This document shows positions 15,901 to 28,676 of a stretch of DNA of 64,000 nucleotides, in pieces. Under the pieces are notes generated by a model, which was not told the origin of the DNA, ran no database searches, and saw only the letters and a list, made by a program, of their open reading frames with translations. This DNA comes from Glandiceps talaboti (Eukaryota; Hemichordata; Enteropneusta; Spengelidae). The DNA is taken from the NCBI RefSeq assembly GCF_964340395.1, contig NC_135571.1, forward strand, positions 3,848,953-3,912,952. Direction: 5' to 3'. The stretch's first letter is position 1, and every line of letters starts with the position of its first letter. Position numbers and translations under genes: made by a program.

Positions 15901-16410
15901 GTAAGCAGGAATGAGACAGGGTTTATGTAAAGACATAGAATGTAATTAGTTCAGGTAACTTATCAAAGTTTATACACCACAGTAGCCCGGATATCCCATG
16001 ACTCTGTTTACTGATAGAACCACAGACAAGGTCTGTGATAGAACACTGCACACATTATAATGATCCAGTTCGCGACTGTTGCTAATTCATTATAACTTCA
16101 ACAAACATAACAAAACTGACAAAAGCATTGCATGAACCTACATCAAATAAAGGCCCCACCTATTGTTTTTGTATTGTATTGTTGTGTTTACCTAATGTTA
16201 TCCTTGGGTGAAGTCTCCTTGGCTTATATCAATTATCATTCAAGCAAACGCACTGGTGTTTTTTCGTACGTTGCGGTAGATAATAACTTTGCCAAAGAGA
16301 CAACAGCAAGTCAGGAAGTCCAGCGAGACAGGATATCGATAAATTTTACTGGCTCCATTATTTGCTCACTGCCTGGCTGACTGACTGACAACATTTCTAT
16401 CAACATGGTA
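12955..16410. other. Intergenic, no gene recognised
   Basis: About 3.5 kb with short pyrimidine-rich (13660-13770) and poly-C (14402-14414) tracts only. No splice-bounded exon, RNA gene or large repeat recognised. Confidence 0.45.
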
Positions 16411-16762
16411 AAGCTGCACTAGGGGTAACTGGAAAAAAATTTTTTGGAACTGTTTTTGTTAGATATAATGAGTTACTTGTATTATCATAGCACCATGCAG
16501 TTTTGACAGATCTGTAGGTAAATGTATCTTTGTACCTGTACACATAGTATGGTGCAATCTAATCAAATTGTGTTTTAGGGTCCGCACTCAAAAATCACCC
16601 CCCCCCCCTTGTGATCACGATTTCAATCAGTTCTACTACTTCTGGATTATTGACCCCTTATTAGCACGTACATACAATGTGTAATTATTGACATTTTGAA
16701 TGAATATATTGCTGGATGTCTGATCGAAAAAAATGATACTCCAGTTAGGGCTAGTGCAGCTC
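16411..16762 (+). mobile_element. MITE family 1, full-length copy (about 350 bp)
   Basis: Terminal inverted repeats: left 'aagctgcactaggggtaact', right 'agttagggctagtgcagct'. Internal landmarks shared with other copies are 'gtacacatagtatgg', 'gggtccgcac', 'gtgatcacgatttcaatc' and 'gaatatattg'. No coding capacity, so it is non-autonomous. Other copies lie at 31858, 61097 and 62664, with fragments at 34055, 52890 and 53195. Confidence 0.88.
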
Positions 16763-19700
16763 TATTGTTATAGCTTATTCTATTCATCTTATTTTGATCT
16801 TGTCGTGGAGTTTTCTAGTTTATTTGAACCCTTGTGTAACACCAACCTTGTATATTTCTAGTGAGCTCATCGCATGGGACTCAACTGTACGTCTGATGAT
16901 TATAAACACATACAGTCTGAGGGGAGCAATATTCTCACCAAGACCTCCCATTCATTTCAAAGTGTGACATGAACACAATGAAAAATCTCCTGATTTGCCT
17001 TCGTTGTTAATTTTGCATCGTGGTAAACGCGATGACTAATACATTCACTTGTCAATAAAATGACACTGATGGTGACTAATTGGTTGGATCGTTCGAGACC
17101 TACTCGTTTGTTGCCATGACACCCATGTTCCAGACATTGATCGCCATATGTTGTATATTAGATAGTCAAATATTTGTGTATCGGGACTACTGCCCTGTGC
17201 TTGGTCCAATACACTGAAATGTAAACAAAGTCATTTGATGAGGTCGGATGCACGTAGAAACATTTGAATCATGACCTCAATTGACCCATGTCAACTAATG
17301 GCTTGATAATGACGTCACCAGACGCGGCTTCTATTCAACTATTATCCAAAGTTTGTATAATTATAGTGTTCGTGTTGATAATTTCAGAAAAAATACACTC
17401 TCTGCGAGGCCTGTCCAATCTTGGGTACTTATCACGATCGAGCTTAGATATTGTGACTTAGGGAAAATAAATAACCGAAAAAACTGCATGCTGTCCGATA
17501 ACCCGATCCTAGTTTAATAAGCCACCAACCCTAAACATTTTCATAAATATAAGAAATTCTTTGTGTTATTATTGACCTCATGCGCATCTGTTTTCTTTTT
17601 CCAGGGATGTACGTACATATTTAAATATTGACAAACTATCACAGAAGGGGTATTCTGACCGACAATTCGTTTATTTGTTTTTGGGTGGAAGCAATATTTT
17701 TCAAAAGGTAAATGAAAAGGTAAATATAAGAAAGAAATAAAATAAAATAAAATCCCGATCTACCAACGCTGTTTTCTAAGGTCGTGTTTTCGGAAACACA
17801 GTTATTTTTTTCGCCTAATGCCAGTGATTTACCATTTATACTACCTGCCTTCTACCACGCCGAAACTTTTACCAAACCTAAGAATAATTGTCTGGCTGTG
17901 AGATTGTTTTCACACGGACTGGTATTTCAGAATGATCTAAAACAGCATTGCAACATGGATTGCCTATTCACGTGTAAAATTACTAACCTGCCAGAAGAAT
18001 AATCACTTACAATTGCCGGTGTCAAAAATAAAAATTGGCAGTCTTGAAAATTTGCATAAGCTTACATCATTTGAGAGATGAAAAATCAGACAGCTGATGT
18101 CCTCTACTGTAATAATTAAATGCACAATATTATGATGTAGCACAAAATGAGCCCTTTTTCTTAATTCAAAATATTTTGCTATACATTATTAGGGAAAGGA
18201 TACCTTGTGAATTCAGTATGTGTAAGAAAAACTAGGACGTTATATAAGATAAAATGCGTTGGTTTTGTTCTTGCAAAATTAATATTAGTAAGGAGCCGAC
18301 ATCGATTCGAATGGAGGTGGACATGATATCTGGGCTTTGCTTAGCAACCTCTGTCAAATTCGTTGTCGAATATTTCTATCGTTATTGTATTTGTCTTGCA
18401 AAACAATCAGTCAGCAATATGTGAGAAGTTGCCTAGCAATGCCAGTATTAGCGTGAACGATTCAGTCGTTGTTTCCGCTTATGCAAATTGGTTACATAAG
18501 GGGACCAACAAATGGATCTTTCAGACTAGGCTGATGCGTCACTTCCGCCTAAGTTCAGTTCGATGCCAACGCCATACTAACAACTGAAAGTGAATGAAAC
18601 CAATTCCTTTCGTATCTTGTAACATCTTGTTTCATATCTTATTTTTATTAATCGTATTGAATTTGCAGGGTAGCCTTCCCCTCTGAAGATGGTTTCACAT
18701 CTAATAATGTCCATTCATGAATAGAACTAACTTCATAGCCACGGAAAAAGGTCATGGCAAAGAAACATGTTATTGTAAAAAAATTATGAACATGAGAACG
18801 GTATGACGAAAGGCATGGCGACCGGTAGGTTGTTATCAGAACAGCTATTCTGTATTCTCAACATTACGTTGAAGTCGTGTGAAGTATAGCATCGTGACAA
18901 CATACCATGGTATCTATATTTAATGACGGTATGCACGTACCATTCATTTTGATCAGATAACCCCAGTTAATCAAACAAACTAGATGACATACTGTGGCCC
19001 TAGATGTGTAATGATCACAAAGAGGTCTACATAAAATGTCAAATGCATTTACGATCACGTTATCTCATTATTGAACATTTACAGTCAGACGACAAGCTGA
19101 ATCAAACAAAGAATTGGCATGGTTATCAAGAATGACATTTATGCAGACCTTGCTTTCTCTCTGAGGGAGACTTCAGTAATTGCATGTGGGGGAGGGCCAG
19201 GGAATATGGGGGGTGGGGTGGTGGCTGATTGTATGAATAGTTTTTCAGGGGTGGACTATATTTTAGGAAAAGGGTAATTAGGGGAGGGTCACGTGATTTT
19301 ACTTTGCCTTATTGTGTTATCTACGTTTGCATGATTTTGTGATTTATGCATCCCACTGCTGCCACCGCTGTCACATCCCACCACTGCCACCTTTGTACGG
19401 TAGTCATGGTAATATCAGACCATATAAGTTTAATCACTGCTGGCGACCATGCAGAGGATAAATTGCTATTTGTGTTGTCAGGAGAGGAGTGGGTCTTACA
19501 GGAATGAAGGAGGAACAGTGTGAGTCGAGTCAGAGATACAGAAATAGAGATAGAGAAACAGTTATAATTGGGAGGGAGGGCAAGAGTCACAATGGGATAT
19601 ATTTCATCCTTATATTTGAGAGAGAAGTCACAGTGTAAAGAAAAGAACTGAAAGATAAATTTGATGCAATTGAATATATATGATCATGCACATATGCAAA

Positions 19701-20048
19701 GGAGAAAGTTCCTCACTCAGTTTGATGGTGTTTTCACAATGTGTAGTTTTGTGAAAAAAAAAGCGCCAATGGTGTTGTAGCACAACTGCAGTTTTAAAGC
19801 TGTTTACCCACATACTGATCCATGCTTGGTATAGGTGTTCATTGGCTGAATCACTATCCTGTTGCCTATCCAACCCTGTTGTTACCTTTGCAATATACGC
19901 GATCAATTGGCTGTTGCTATGGGCGCGGTCTTGTTGCTAGGTATATTTGCATACATTTTTTGAATGTTTATTCATTTACCTATTAATCCCTGTTGTTATC
20001 GTTTGGCTATTGCTATGGTCGTAGTCTTGTTGCTAGGATTGTTTGCTA

Positions 20049-20056
<8 letters not shown>
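16763..20056. other. Intergenic, no gene recognised
   Basis: No exon or RNA gene recognised. G-rich stretches occur near 19190-19290. The minus-strand frame at 19321-19590 and the plus-strand frame at 18363-18587 have no family signature. Confidence 0.45.
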
Positions 20057-20096
<40 letters not shown>

Positions 20097-20105
20097 GACA
20101 CACAT
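20057..20105. repeat. (CT)n-(CA)n-(GACA)n microsatellite
   Basis: CT repeats just before 20060 run into about 16 CA units and then CAGA units. Confidence 0.95.
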
Positions 20106-20419
20106 TAGCATAATTTTACCCATCCTCTGCAAACATGCTTGCCCACCCACATACACAGATACACATACCAAACATACCAACAAAGTAGACCACGTCATGA
20201 CATATAGACACGTTATACAAGAATAAGTTTATTTAAAGTGAGTGCACACTTAAAATCTTTGTACATACAGTTGCAAGAAAACCTCTTACGTTTAGAAAGC
20301 CCCCTCCCCTCCCTCGACTATTACAACATCCTCATGATTACGTCTTCACCTGTATCACTTTCCGAATTACCCAGTCTAGTCAGCATTTTTATCTCTCTAA
20401 CAACGGTAATATGAAAGTA

Positions 20420-20640
20420 AGTATATGGATCAGAATTGGGTATTTTGTGTATTTTTAATTCTTAACAAATCTACTGTTTTTGTACATGAAAATGAATGTG
20501 AAACAACATATAAGCTTGCCAAGGCCTTGTAGGTATCTCAATAATTTGCAAAAAATGAACAGAAGTTAAAAGTAAAACGTTTGTTATTTTACGTACAGCA
20601 GCACACATTTTACACACCTTTTACTTTTTTGTATTTTCTT
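20420..20640 (+). repeat. Dispersed repeat family 2, copy 1
   Basis: Shares ordered landmarks with 29830-30110 and 33840-34060: 'attgggtatttt', 'aataatttgcaaaa', 'tttgttattttacgtacag' and 'acattttacacac'. Copies are diverged and have no coding frame. Class unknown, non-LTR- or MITE-like. Confidence 0.6.
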
Positions 20641-20876
20641 TATAATTTATTGAGTTCCAAATGTTCTCCCTACTTTTCAAAGTACGAAACATGGTAAATA
20701 TGTTTTTTTTTAAATTGAAATAGATATCAATCCTCATCCATATGTCCACTTTAAAAGTTTGTCTTGTAATATTCAACTTTTCACGTATGGAGCGAATAGT
20801 ACTTTGTGGCAAAGCTAAGGAAATTGTGGTGAAGATCTCACAGCAAAGCTCCATAGAATACAGAGTCTGTGCTTAC

Positions 20877-21316
20877 AGGAGATTTTGTCATAGCTTGCAA
20901 ATGCTATTAAACGATCATTGAGATACTGATGATCGCAAGGTTTCATGTTGAGATAAACACAAAAGAGATAACACACGAACATCCTTACACAGTGTCTATT
21001 CTGTTTTTGTTTTTGTTATTATTAACACATTTCAGAGCAGACTCTGTAAGGGATGTTTGTGTGTTATCTTTGTTGTGTCTACAGAGCAGACACTGTGTAA
21101 GGGATGTTTGTGTGTTATCTTTATTGTGTCTACAGAGCAGACACTGTGTAAGGGATGTTTGTGTATTATCTTTATTGTGTCTACAGAGCAGACACTGTGT
21201 AAGGGATGTTTGTGTGTTGTCTTTATTGTGTTTATCTCAACATGAAACCTTGTGATCAGTCTCACTGATCTTGATGCATCGTTTAATTGCATTTGCAGTC
21301 TAAGACGAAATCTCCT
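20877..21316. mobile_element. Foldback element with internal 51-bp tandem repeats
   Basis: Arms of roughly 110-130 bp run inward from 'aggagatttt' at 20877 and from 'aaatctcct' ending at 21316. Both arms carry 'aaggtttcatgttgagataa' in opposite orientation. Between 21040 and 21235 a 51-bp unit ('agcagacactgtgtaaggga' plus 'tgtttgtgtgttatctttat') repeats nearly four times. The inner end of the left arm is the reverse complement of one repeat unit. No coding capacity. It is typical of a foldback-type or long-inverted-repeat MITE. Confidence 0.85.
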
Positions 21317-22459
21317 AAAATATACATATAATATTGTGACTTAAATTCCCATTTAACTTATCAAGTAACTTCGACCCTTATAGTTAACTGTGTCAAGCTC
21401 TAAATTGAACGAACATTCTTAATAGTTACTATAATATTCTTGATTGATTTCGAAATTCGTTTTCAATATTTTACTCTGGTCAGATTACTTTGACCCTAAT
21501 GGACCACCTTAACTTGTAAGGAAAGACCCTAACTTGACTTCCCACTATCTTGAACATACGCTTGGAATATCATAGACAACTACTACTGGATTGGTTTATT
21601 GATTTTTAGACAGCTTTGTTGTCATGACAACCTCGGTGAAACCAGCTTAAGATGTAGTACATCTTTATAATGGAAAGTAGTAATTACTTAATGGCCAGTA
21701 TAATGGTTTAACGTGTCAGTACCATTGCTTGTTAGATTTTATGCTCTGGGAAATACTGCTTACTATTGACAACTAAATGTGTTCACGATAATAGAAGACA
21801 TAAGGTCTAATATTGGTGTCAAAGTTCAAATGTCAAAGTTCAAGCCTGAATTCTAGCTGTCGTATAAAGCCCTATATTGAGGCGCACAAAAGGTGACCTA
21901 AATGAGATTCATATACATCCGGGCACACACTTCGTAGTGTGGCTGTCGTTCCATCATGACGTGCCAATACCCGGCCGGGATGGGATTTTGGCTGGGTAAT
22001 GGGTACAGGACTATTTTCCCTGGCGGATTCAAATTACAAGCACAAATGCTACAAAAATTCAAAAACTGGGGGTCAAAGTATACATTTCAGCCACAGGAAC
22101 TTATCTAGGGTCACAGGTCTACTACATTCAGCCAGAAAATAGGAGTCAAATGTCTTGTAATGCAGTTTACATGATTGAATCCAAAATTTCGGAGAATGGA
22201 TATAAACATTTGTGAAGGTGACAGACTAAACACATAGGTTTGCAATTAGAATGTAAAAAGTTACACGACCCTTTCCTGTCTGCAAGTACACAATGGACTT
22301 TGACTTCGTTTTGTTATAAACCCTGCAACCCCAGCCGTCTACGATACTTAATAACTTTTTATGTAAATGTTGCCAGTTTTAAACCAAAACTTTAACTTTT
22401 GAAATATAAATAAACATATAATCTATGGTTCCATACAGAGATGAAAACGAGTTGTTTGA
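21317..22459. other. Intergenic, no gene recognised
   Basis: No gene, RNA or large repeat recognised. Confidence 0.45.
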
Positions 22460-22575
22460 CAAAAAAGCAGACATTTTTTACCCAAAATTGACAGAAAACA
22501 GACATTTTGTCAAAATATGACAGAAAACATACATTTTGTGCCAAAAATGACCGGACCCGACATTTTGTGAAAAGA
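22460..22575. repeat. Short tandem repeat, about 30-bp unit
   Basis: 'gacattttgt' followed by 'caaaaatgacagaaaa' recurs three to four times with substitutions. Confidence 0.75.
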
Positions 22576-22823
22576 ATGTGGCGGGAAAGTAGTCAGCCCT
22601 TAAATAGTAAGAAACACTAAGTCTTGTACAAATATTTACACCATAACAACTCGTTCGGTTGTATCTAAAACATTGAATTTAGTTGTGACCAACATTGGTT
22701 TGTTAGCATTATAAAGGCATTGGATGTAAGGACACTTAATCGACTTGATAAGATGTCTTGGACGAGGCTGATTTGTTTGTTTTATTGGGTGAATAAAGCT
22801 AACGAAAAAGTGGAGTAAAATGG

Positions 22824-22853
<30 letters not shown>
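22824..22853. repeat. (TG)n microsatellite
   Basis: About 15 uninterrupted TG units, about 550 bp downstream of the stop codon of gene A. Confidence 0.95.
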
Positions 22854-22857
<4 letters not shown>

Positions 22858-23400
22858 CAACTCACTACCGCTAATGAATACCTGTTATCATAAACACCGG
22901 TACCGTTGCGAATTTCGAACGATATCGATTGAGAGTTTGTGTAAGGACTGTACTTGTTTGGGTGATGATGTGATAGTTTGAATTGGTAAATCCAAGTTTA
23001 TACATTTTTTCGAGGGTGAAAATACTTACATGAAATCGCGATGAAATTGTTCTGGTAAACAGAAGCCATCATAGTAATGTAGTATGTAATGTCTGTGTGT
23101 CTTTGTTGGGTTATGGCAATGCTAAATAATCAATTCAAGTACAGTTGACAGTTGCTGGCATAAGAGGGACTTCCTCGACATTGCAGTGTAATAAATTATG
23201 TTATCAACTTGTTCATATATTCTGCCTGAATACCAGATTTTAGTTCCTATAAATTCAGCTTATGTCGCTTCATCTCAAAAAACACCACAGCGGTAAGTGA
23301 TCGTCTGTATAATATATATCATAACTGCTTATAGCAAGTAAGAGACATGTCGAGAAAACCCTGAAGAACAAATCTTGAAATCATAAATTCTGTGACACTA

Positions 23401-23817
23401 CTAGAGTGTGTTTGTCCTTTCTCGGAAGCCAAAGTTTCTCAATGTATTTTTAATCTGCAGTCTTGATACCAATTTCCTGACTTTAATTTTTCTTGAAACT
23501 TTCAGCCATTCTCTGCCCATCCACTGGATTGCCTCGCTTATACCTCTGTGTCCTTCTCCCGCCGAAACCTCAAAATACTGACAGTTCATATGATTGGATG
23601 CCAAGCATCCCTCAGCATACGTCACTTCCCGGAAGTGACTCAAATCACACTTGTTCGCTAACAACATAGAGGGCGTCTTGTCCCAATCTCTCATGCTGGT
23701 CATTTCTTTCCTCAGTTTCTGGATGAACTCAAAGCTTCGTCTGTCCGTTACTGAGTATGCAAAGATAAATGTGTCAGCCCACTTTATTTGTTCTTCTCGT
23801 ATGGAATTCCCAAGCTC
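23401..23817 (-). CDS. Gene A coding exon 4 (G4, G5, C-terminus, stop)
   Basis: Encodes residues 76-213 beginning [15 protein letters not shown], in one uninterrupted exon. Acceptor TTTCCCCTACAG|GAG on the minus strand. Stop codon TAG at 23403-23401. The short open extension upstream of the acceptor (from 23856) is intron. Confidence 0.95.
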   Translation of the reverse strand, partial: ELGNSIREEQIKWADTFIFAYSVTDRRSFEFIQKLRKEMTSMRDWDKTPSMLLANKCDLSHFREVTYAEGCLASNHMNCQYFEVSAGEGHRGISEAIQWMGREWLKVSRKIKVRKLVSRLQIKNTLRNFGFRERTNTL

Positions 23818-26800
23818 CTGTAGGGGAAATGAATATAAAATTGAGACATTGCACACGTTATTGAGGAATTTTAATGAAAATAAATACAGGTTACACGGGT
23901 TAGTATTTTAATAGGTAAGTAGGGAGGGAGGTGTCGATATCCCATAATTATTTTGCATATGCCTTTTGACAGAATTGTGATTCGAAACCTCAAGGATTAA
24001 CAAATTTATAATGACTATTGTTACTTTTGAACTCCTATGTATGTATGTATGTACATGTATGTATGTATGTATGTATGTATGTATGTGTGTGTATGTATGT
24101 ATATATGTATGTATGTATGTATGTGTGTGTATGTATGTATGTATGTATGTATGTATGTATGTATGTACATGCAACATATTCATGGCAATTGCTAGTTTAT
24201 TTAGAAAGAAAAGTGTTACTATTTCTCCAGATCAGTAAGACCGCTTGCAAAATTTATAGAAAAGGCATTTTATAAACGAAGAGAGCTATTGCATGTTTAC
24301 ATCGGTTTGTTTTGCCACTTTATACTTATGTTTTGTGCTCTCAATCTTCTGTAACTATAATGTGTAACTCCTTGAGTTGCAAGTCACAATAGTAAATAAA
24401 CTACTACTCCTACTACTATACACTCATTTAATTACCACAAATCTGGCGTAAACATGATTTGGACACACCTTGTCGTACTACTGCTTCATACAAAAAACAA
24501 GGTATGAAAAAGAAAAACAACCCAGCATTGACGTATGTGTAGGAAGGCATACAAAAACGAAAACAAAACAAATACTGATGTCTTGCTGTATAAAGGCTGT
24601 CTTATTAGTTTGCTGTATAAGTAGATTCTGTCTACGTATTGTTGTGACAGTAAACAAAATTGTAAGCACCGCACACGTCTTGTGTTATTTGGCAGATGGC
24701 CATTGAGATCAAAGAAACAACAAGCTAACACCACTCTGATGAAGGTCAAGTGACCTGTACGTTGACCCCTAGTGTTCGGTTTTACACCAGGGGACTACTC
24801 GTACATGCAGCTTTCACAAACGCTTTTAAATCAATAACGTATTAGAGAGTAGCTGATGTAGAATTACCATACCCACGCTCTACACTTGTATTTCAAACAC
24901 AATTATTAGACAGAGTTAACTGAAAATTCGATTTCTTTCGATAAAGAGCTTTCTATCGAAAGTGCTCTTGTTTCAACGATAAACACAACTGTCTCGGCGG
25001 CGACATTTTAATGTTGGTCACGTACATTTGACCCAAGACCCATTATCTAAAAGTTGAAACTTGTAATCTCGATTTTCATGACATTTCTATTCAGTCTCTA
25101 GACACATGCGATGTAGACTAAATCAATCACTTTGTCTTGTTGTCGAAATGTTCCTACCTCTTGCATGTTCCAGACAGAGTGTATGCCCCTACCCCTTCAT
25201 TGTTCAAGATGGTGCCTGTCCCTACCAGGGTGTTCCCACATAAAAGTCCACCCACCCTCCCTCCCATGCTTGTTGCTTGTAGAGTACTTTAAACAAGTGT
25301 CACGTATGTAAATGTTTGAAACGTTTAAAACTACCGAGGTAGGATGACTATTCATGAATTGAAAAAGATTTGGGGAGAGAGATGGTGTTAACGGTTGACG
25401 GGAGAGATGAATGGCTAGATGGATGGGGTGAACAGAAAGATGGATAGATGGGTGAACATGGTTTTACTGAGTATTGATGAGAGATCCGTCAATAAATGGA
25501 GGGGTGCATGTATTGCTCATTGCTTGATTATTTCATGTTTTCATTATATTGGTTTACTGATGGATGGATGGGCAAAGTGGATAGTACAAAGCACTGGATA
25601 TATGCCTTTGCTGACCGGAAGGTTAATTATTGGCTTGTCTAGCAGGATGATTAAATTTTATAGATGAGTGGAATTACGGATGAATGGATGGAGAATTGTC
25701 TAATTGGTTAGTTTGTTTGGATTGACTTATTCAAGGGTAGATAGATCGTTGAAGCTAGAAAATCTGTTGAATAGGTTTATTAGTACATTGGTTGAATGAA
25801 CGCAATGTGGACGATACTTGGTAAATGGAGTAAACCAATAAACTCTAGAGTACTGTAGCCATGGTGTATCCAATGGAGACCTTAGTACTGCACTGAGTAA
25901 TGCAGCTACAGAATAAACTAAACAACACCAAGAACAAATGGCTTTAAATGTGTTTAAAAGCACTTACAAAATCTCCGGCTGTATCCAGTAGTTGAATCGT
26001 AATGGCTTGTTCATCGATCTTTACAGCCTGTGTGTAAACAGACTCTGGTGAAAAAAAAACACAAGTACAACAATTATAAAGTGACCCACTTTTTATATGA
26101 TGACGTCATTGGCCGCTAACTTGAAACCTGATTTGTTGATGGCGGCATTCTATGAATGTTTTGAAATGACATTTTCCCTTTTAATTACTTGAAGCAGACA
26201 GACAGACAGACAGACAGACACACACACATATATCACGCGCAAGCGCGTGCACACACACGCACACTTTGTCTCGAGCACGCGCACATACATGCATACATGC
26301 GCACGCACACATCAAGACATCGTAAATTATCACTATACACACATTTGAATCGCATTTTAATAAATTAAACTACATAGTTTAGAGCATGTTATGGTTGTTT
26401 ATGAATCATGTTTTTACTAACACTTTATGAAGTAACTGGCTTTAACTTCAGCTGTGGGGGGGGGGGGTACTCCAAATTTTCAGACTACATGGGACGTACG
26501 ACCCAAATTTAATACATCTACCCGTGAAGTATTTCGACATGAAGACTTCACATATTATTGACCCCATGATTAGGGTCTTTTCAGATGAAAAGTGACCCAG
26601 TTTGGTGGCACATTCTATTGAAATACACCCCTTAGGGATGGGAACTGTACATCGCACAGTAACCTAATACGAATAATGGTTTATGTGACAGAATGAATTC
26701 AATGTATATTAATGAAAAACACTATTTGCCATCATTTTGGATGTTGTTTGCTGGGCTTGTTTGTCATATTTCACACGTTGACGGGTAGCAAATATTGTAC

Positions 26801-27922
26801 CTTGACATGTTATCTAAATATGCTATTTACTACAAATATTTCGTCTTAGTAAATAGAATCATGCATAGAGACTTTGGAACTCTTCTAACATTGTTCTGAC
26901 GTCTGCAAATAGTGTCTAACTATCCCGCCTAAAAAATAAAATAATAAATTTCCGGCGAATGTGAGCTTTTGAAACAAATATTTTAGAATAATCTTGATTT
27001 ATGAAATATACTCTAGTATTTCCGTTGAAAATAGTTATGAAATTGGAAGAAAAGTTACGGAAATATGGTATATTTTGTTACATGGTTTAATCAACTTGTC
27101 TGTGTGAAATCTGCAACCGGAATTCCACACCGATGAGTTAGCGTATTATGTCTCTATAAAAGCTGTTTAAAGTTCAAGTAAGGTCAATTTGCAGGCCAAT
27201 AAACATGTTTTACGAGATACTATATTTTCTAGCGTTTTAGCACTTTTTTGACCTAATGGTGCTTAAACTGCGATTATTATTGTTGCTCAATATTATGGCA
27301 GGCGGTTGCGTCGAAATATCGCGTGAGTTCACGGTTTTCATGTCGAGCACGTGCTAGTCAACACAAAGTGATTATCTCTGTCTCATTGTGTCCCTGCCAA
27401 TACAAATCCGTTGTTGTCGCTCTGATCTGTAATTAACCGCTGAGTGATTACACTGCGATCCACAACGTCTCATAATTTGATACGGCTGTCAATGTGAGAA
27501 GCCTTCCAAAGTGCTATCTAAAGTAAGCAGGACTTAGCTAGCATTACTATTGAGGTGTGACTCAATTTTAATGTACCTCGAGGACTGTCACGTTAAACAT
27601 AAATAACACACTTGAAATGTTCTAGGACTTTTAGCCAGTTGAAAATCTTCGTCTAGCGTCTTAAAACACCGCACTGAGCCTCGTTATGGAACACCAGCTT
27701 ACTCCGTTTCATGTTAACGTTTTTTTCGAAAAAGGTGATCACATGATCCCAAATACTTTCAAATTTAAGTAAATTTTAGCATTTTCACTAGGATGTGTGT
27801 CGACTTACAGAAAAGCACGACAATGACACAACCACCAAGAAATTAAACTGCAAATCTATTGTCTGTATTGTTTTCCATTGGGTCAAGGGTCAAATTTTTA
27901 AGAGGTTATTGTCTACACCATG

Positions 27923-27976
<54 letters not shown>

Positions 27977-28599
27977 TACATACATACATACATACATACA
28001 TACATACATACATACATACATACATACATACATACACACATACAGACACATACATACATACATACATACATACATACATACATACATACATACATGGTGT
28101 ACTACGTGGAACGATGAACTTAGCTTGATCGGATGATACATTTAACTTTTGCAATTCCTCATCCTGCCTACATAATAATGGTGTTGAATTACTCCTCTCA
28201 TGGAGTTAAGCTGTTGTTTTAGTCTATCATAAACTATTTCACAATAATAGTTGGAGATATTATTTGTAGAGTGAGTTAACCTTGATGTAATAGCACGGAC
28301 ATAAATCTCAAATTCAGTTCAGAACCATACTTAATTGTTACCATTAGTGGACTTAAATGACTGAATATTCTCCGTAATTGTTATCATTTGTTGAAATCTA
28401 ATCACTAAAATGATATTTAACCGAGTCACTACAATCTAATGAACTCAGATATCGATATGCAGTATACGGTAATTTTCAATCAAAACGGCGGTGATGTTTC
28501 AAAGGTTACAGGGTATGGCCGTCATTATATCATGTGGCCCGTAAATAGTTTTAGCTTCATTCAAATGTGAAATAACAGGGTGCTGTAAGGCCTTTCCCT

Positions 28600-28676
<77 letters not shown>

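Noticed and set aside
23818-23856. N-terminal extension of gene A exon 4 (from an ATG at 23856)
   Set aside because: A consensus acceptor TTTCCCCTACAG ends at 23818, and the joined exons restore the DTAG motif and P-loop, so the extension is intron.
24733-24765. Possible hammerhead core (CTGATGA followed by a strong stem)
   Set aside because: The stem AGGTCA/TGACCT is good, but the required GAAA after stem II is absent (GTACG instead), so the catalytic core is incomplete.
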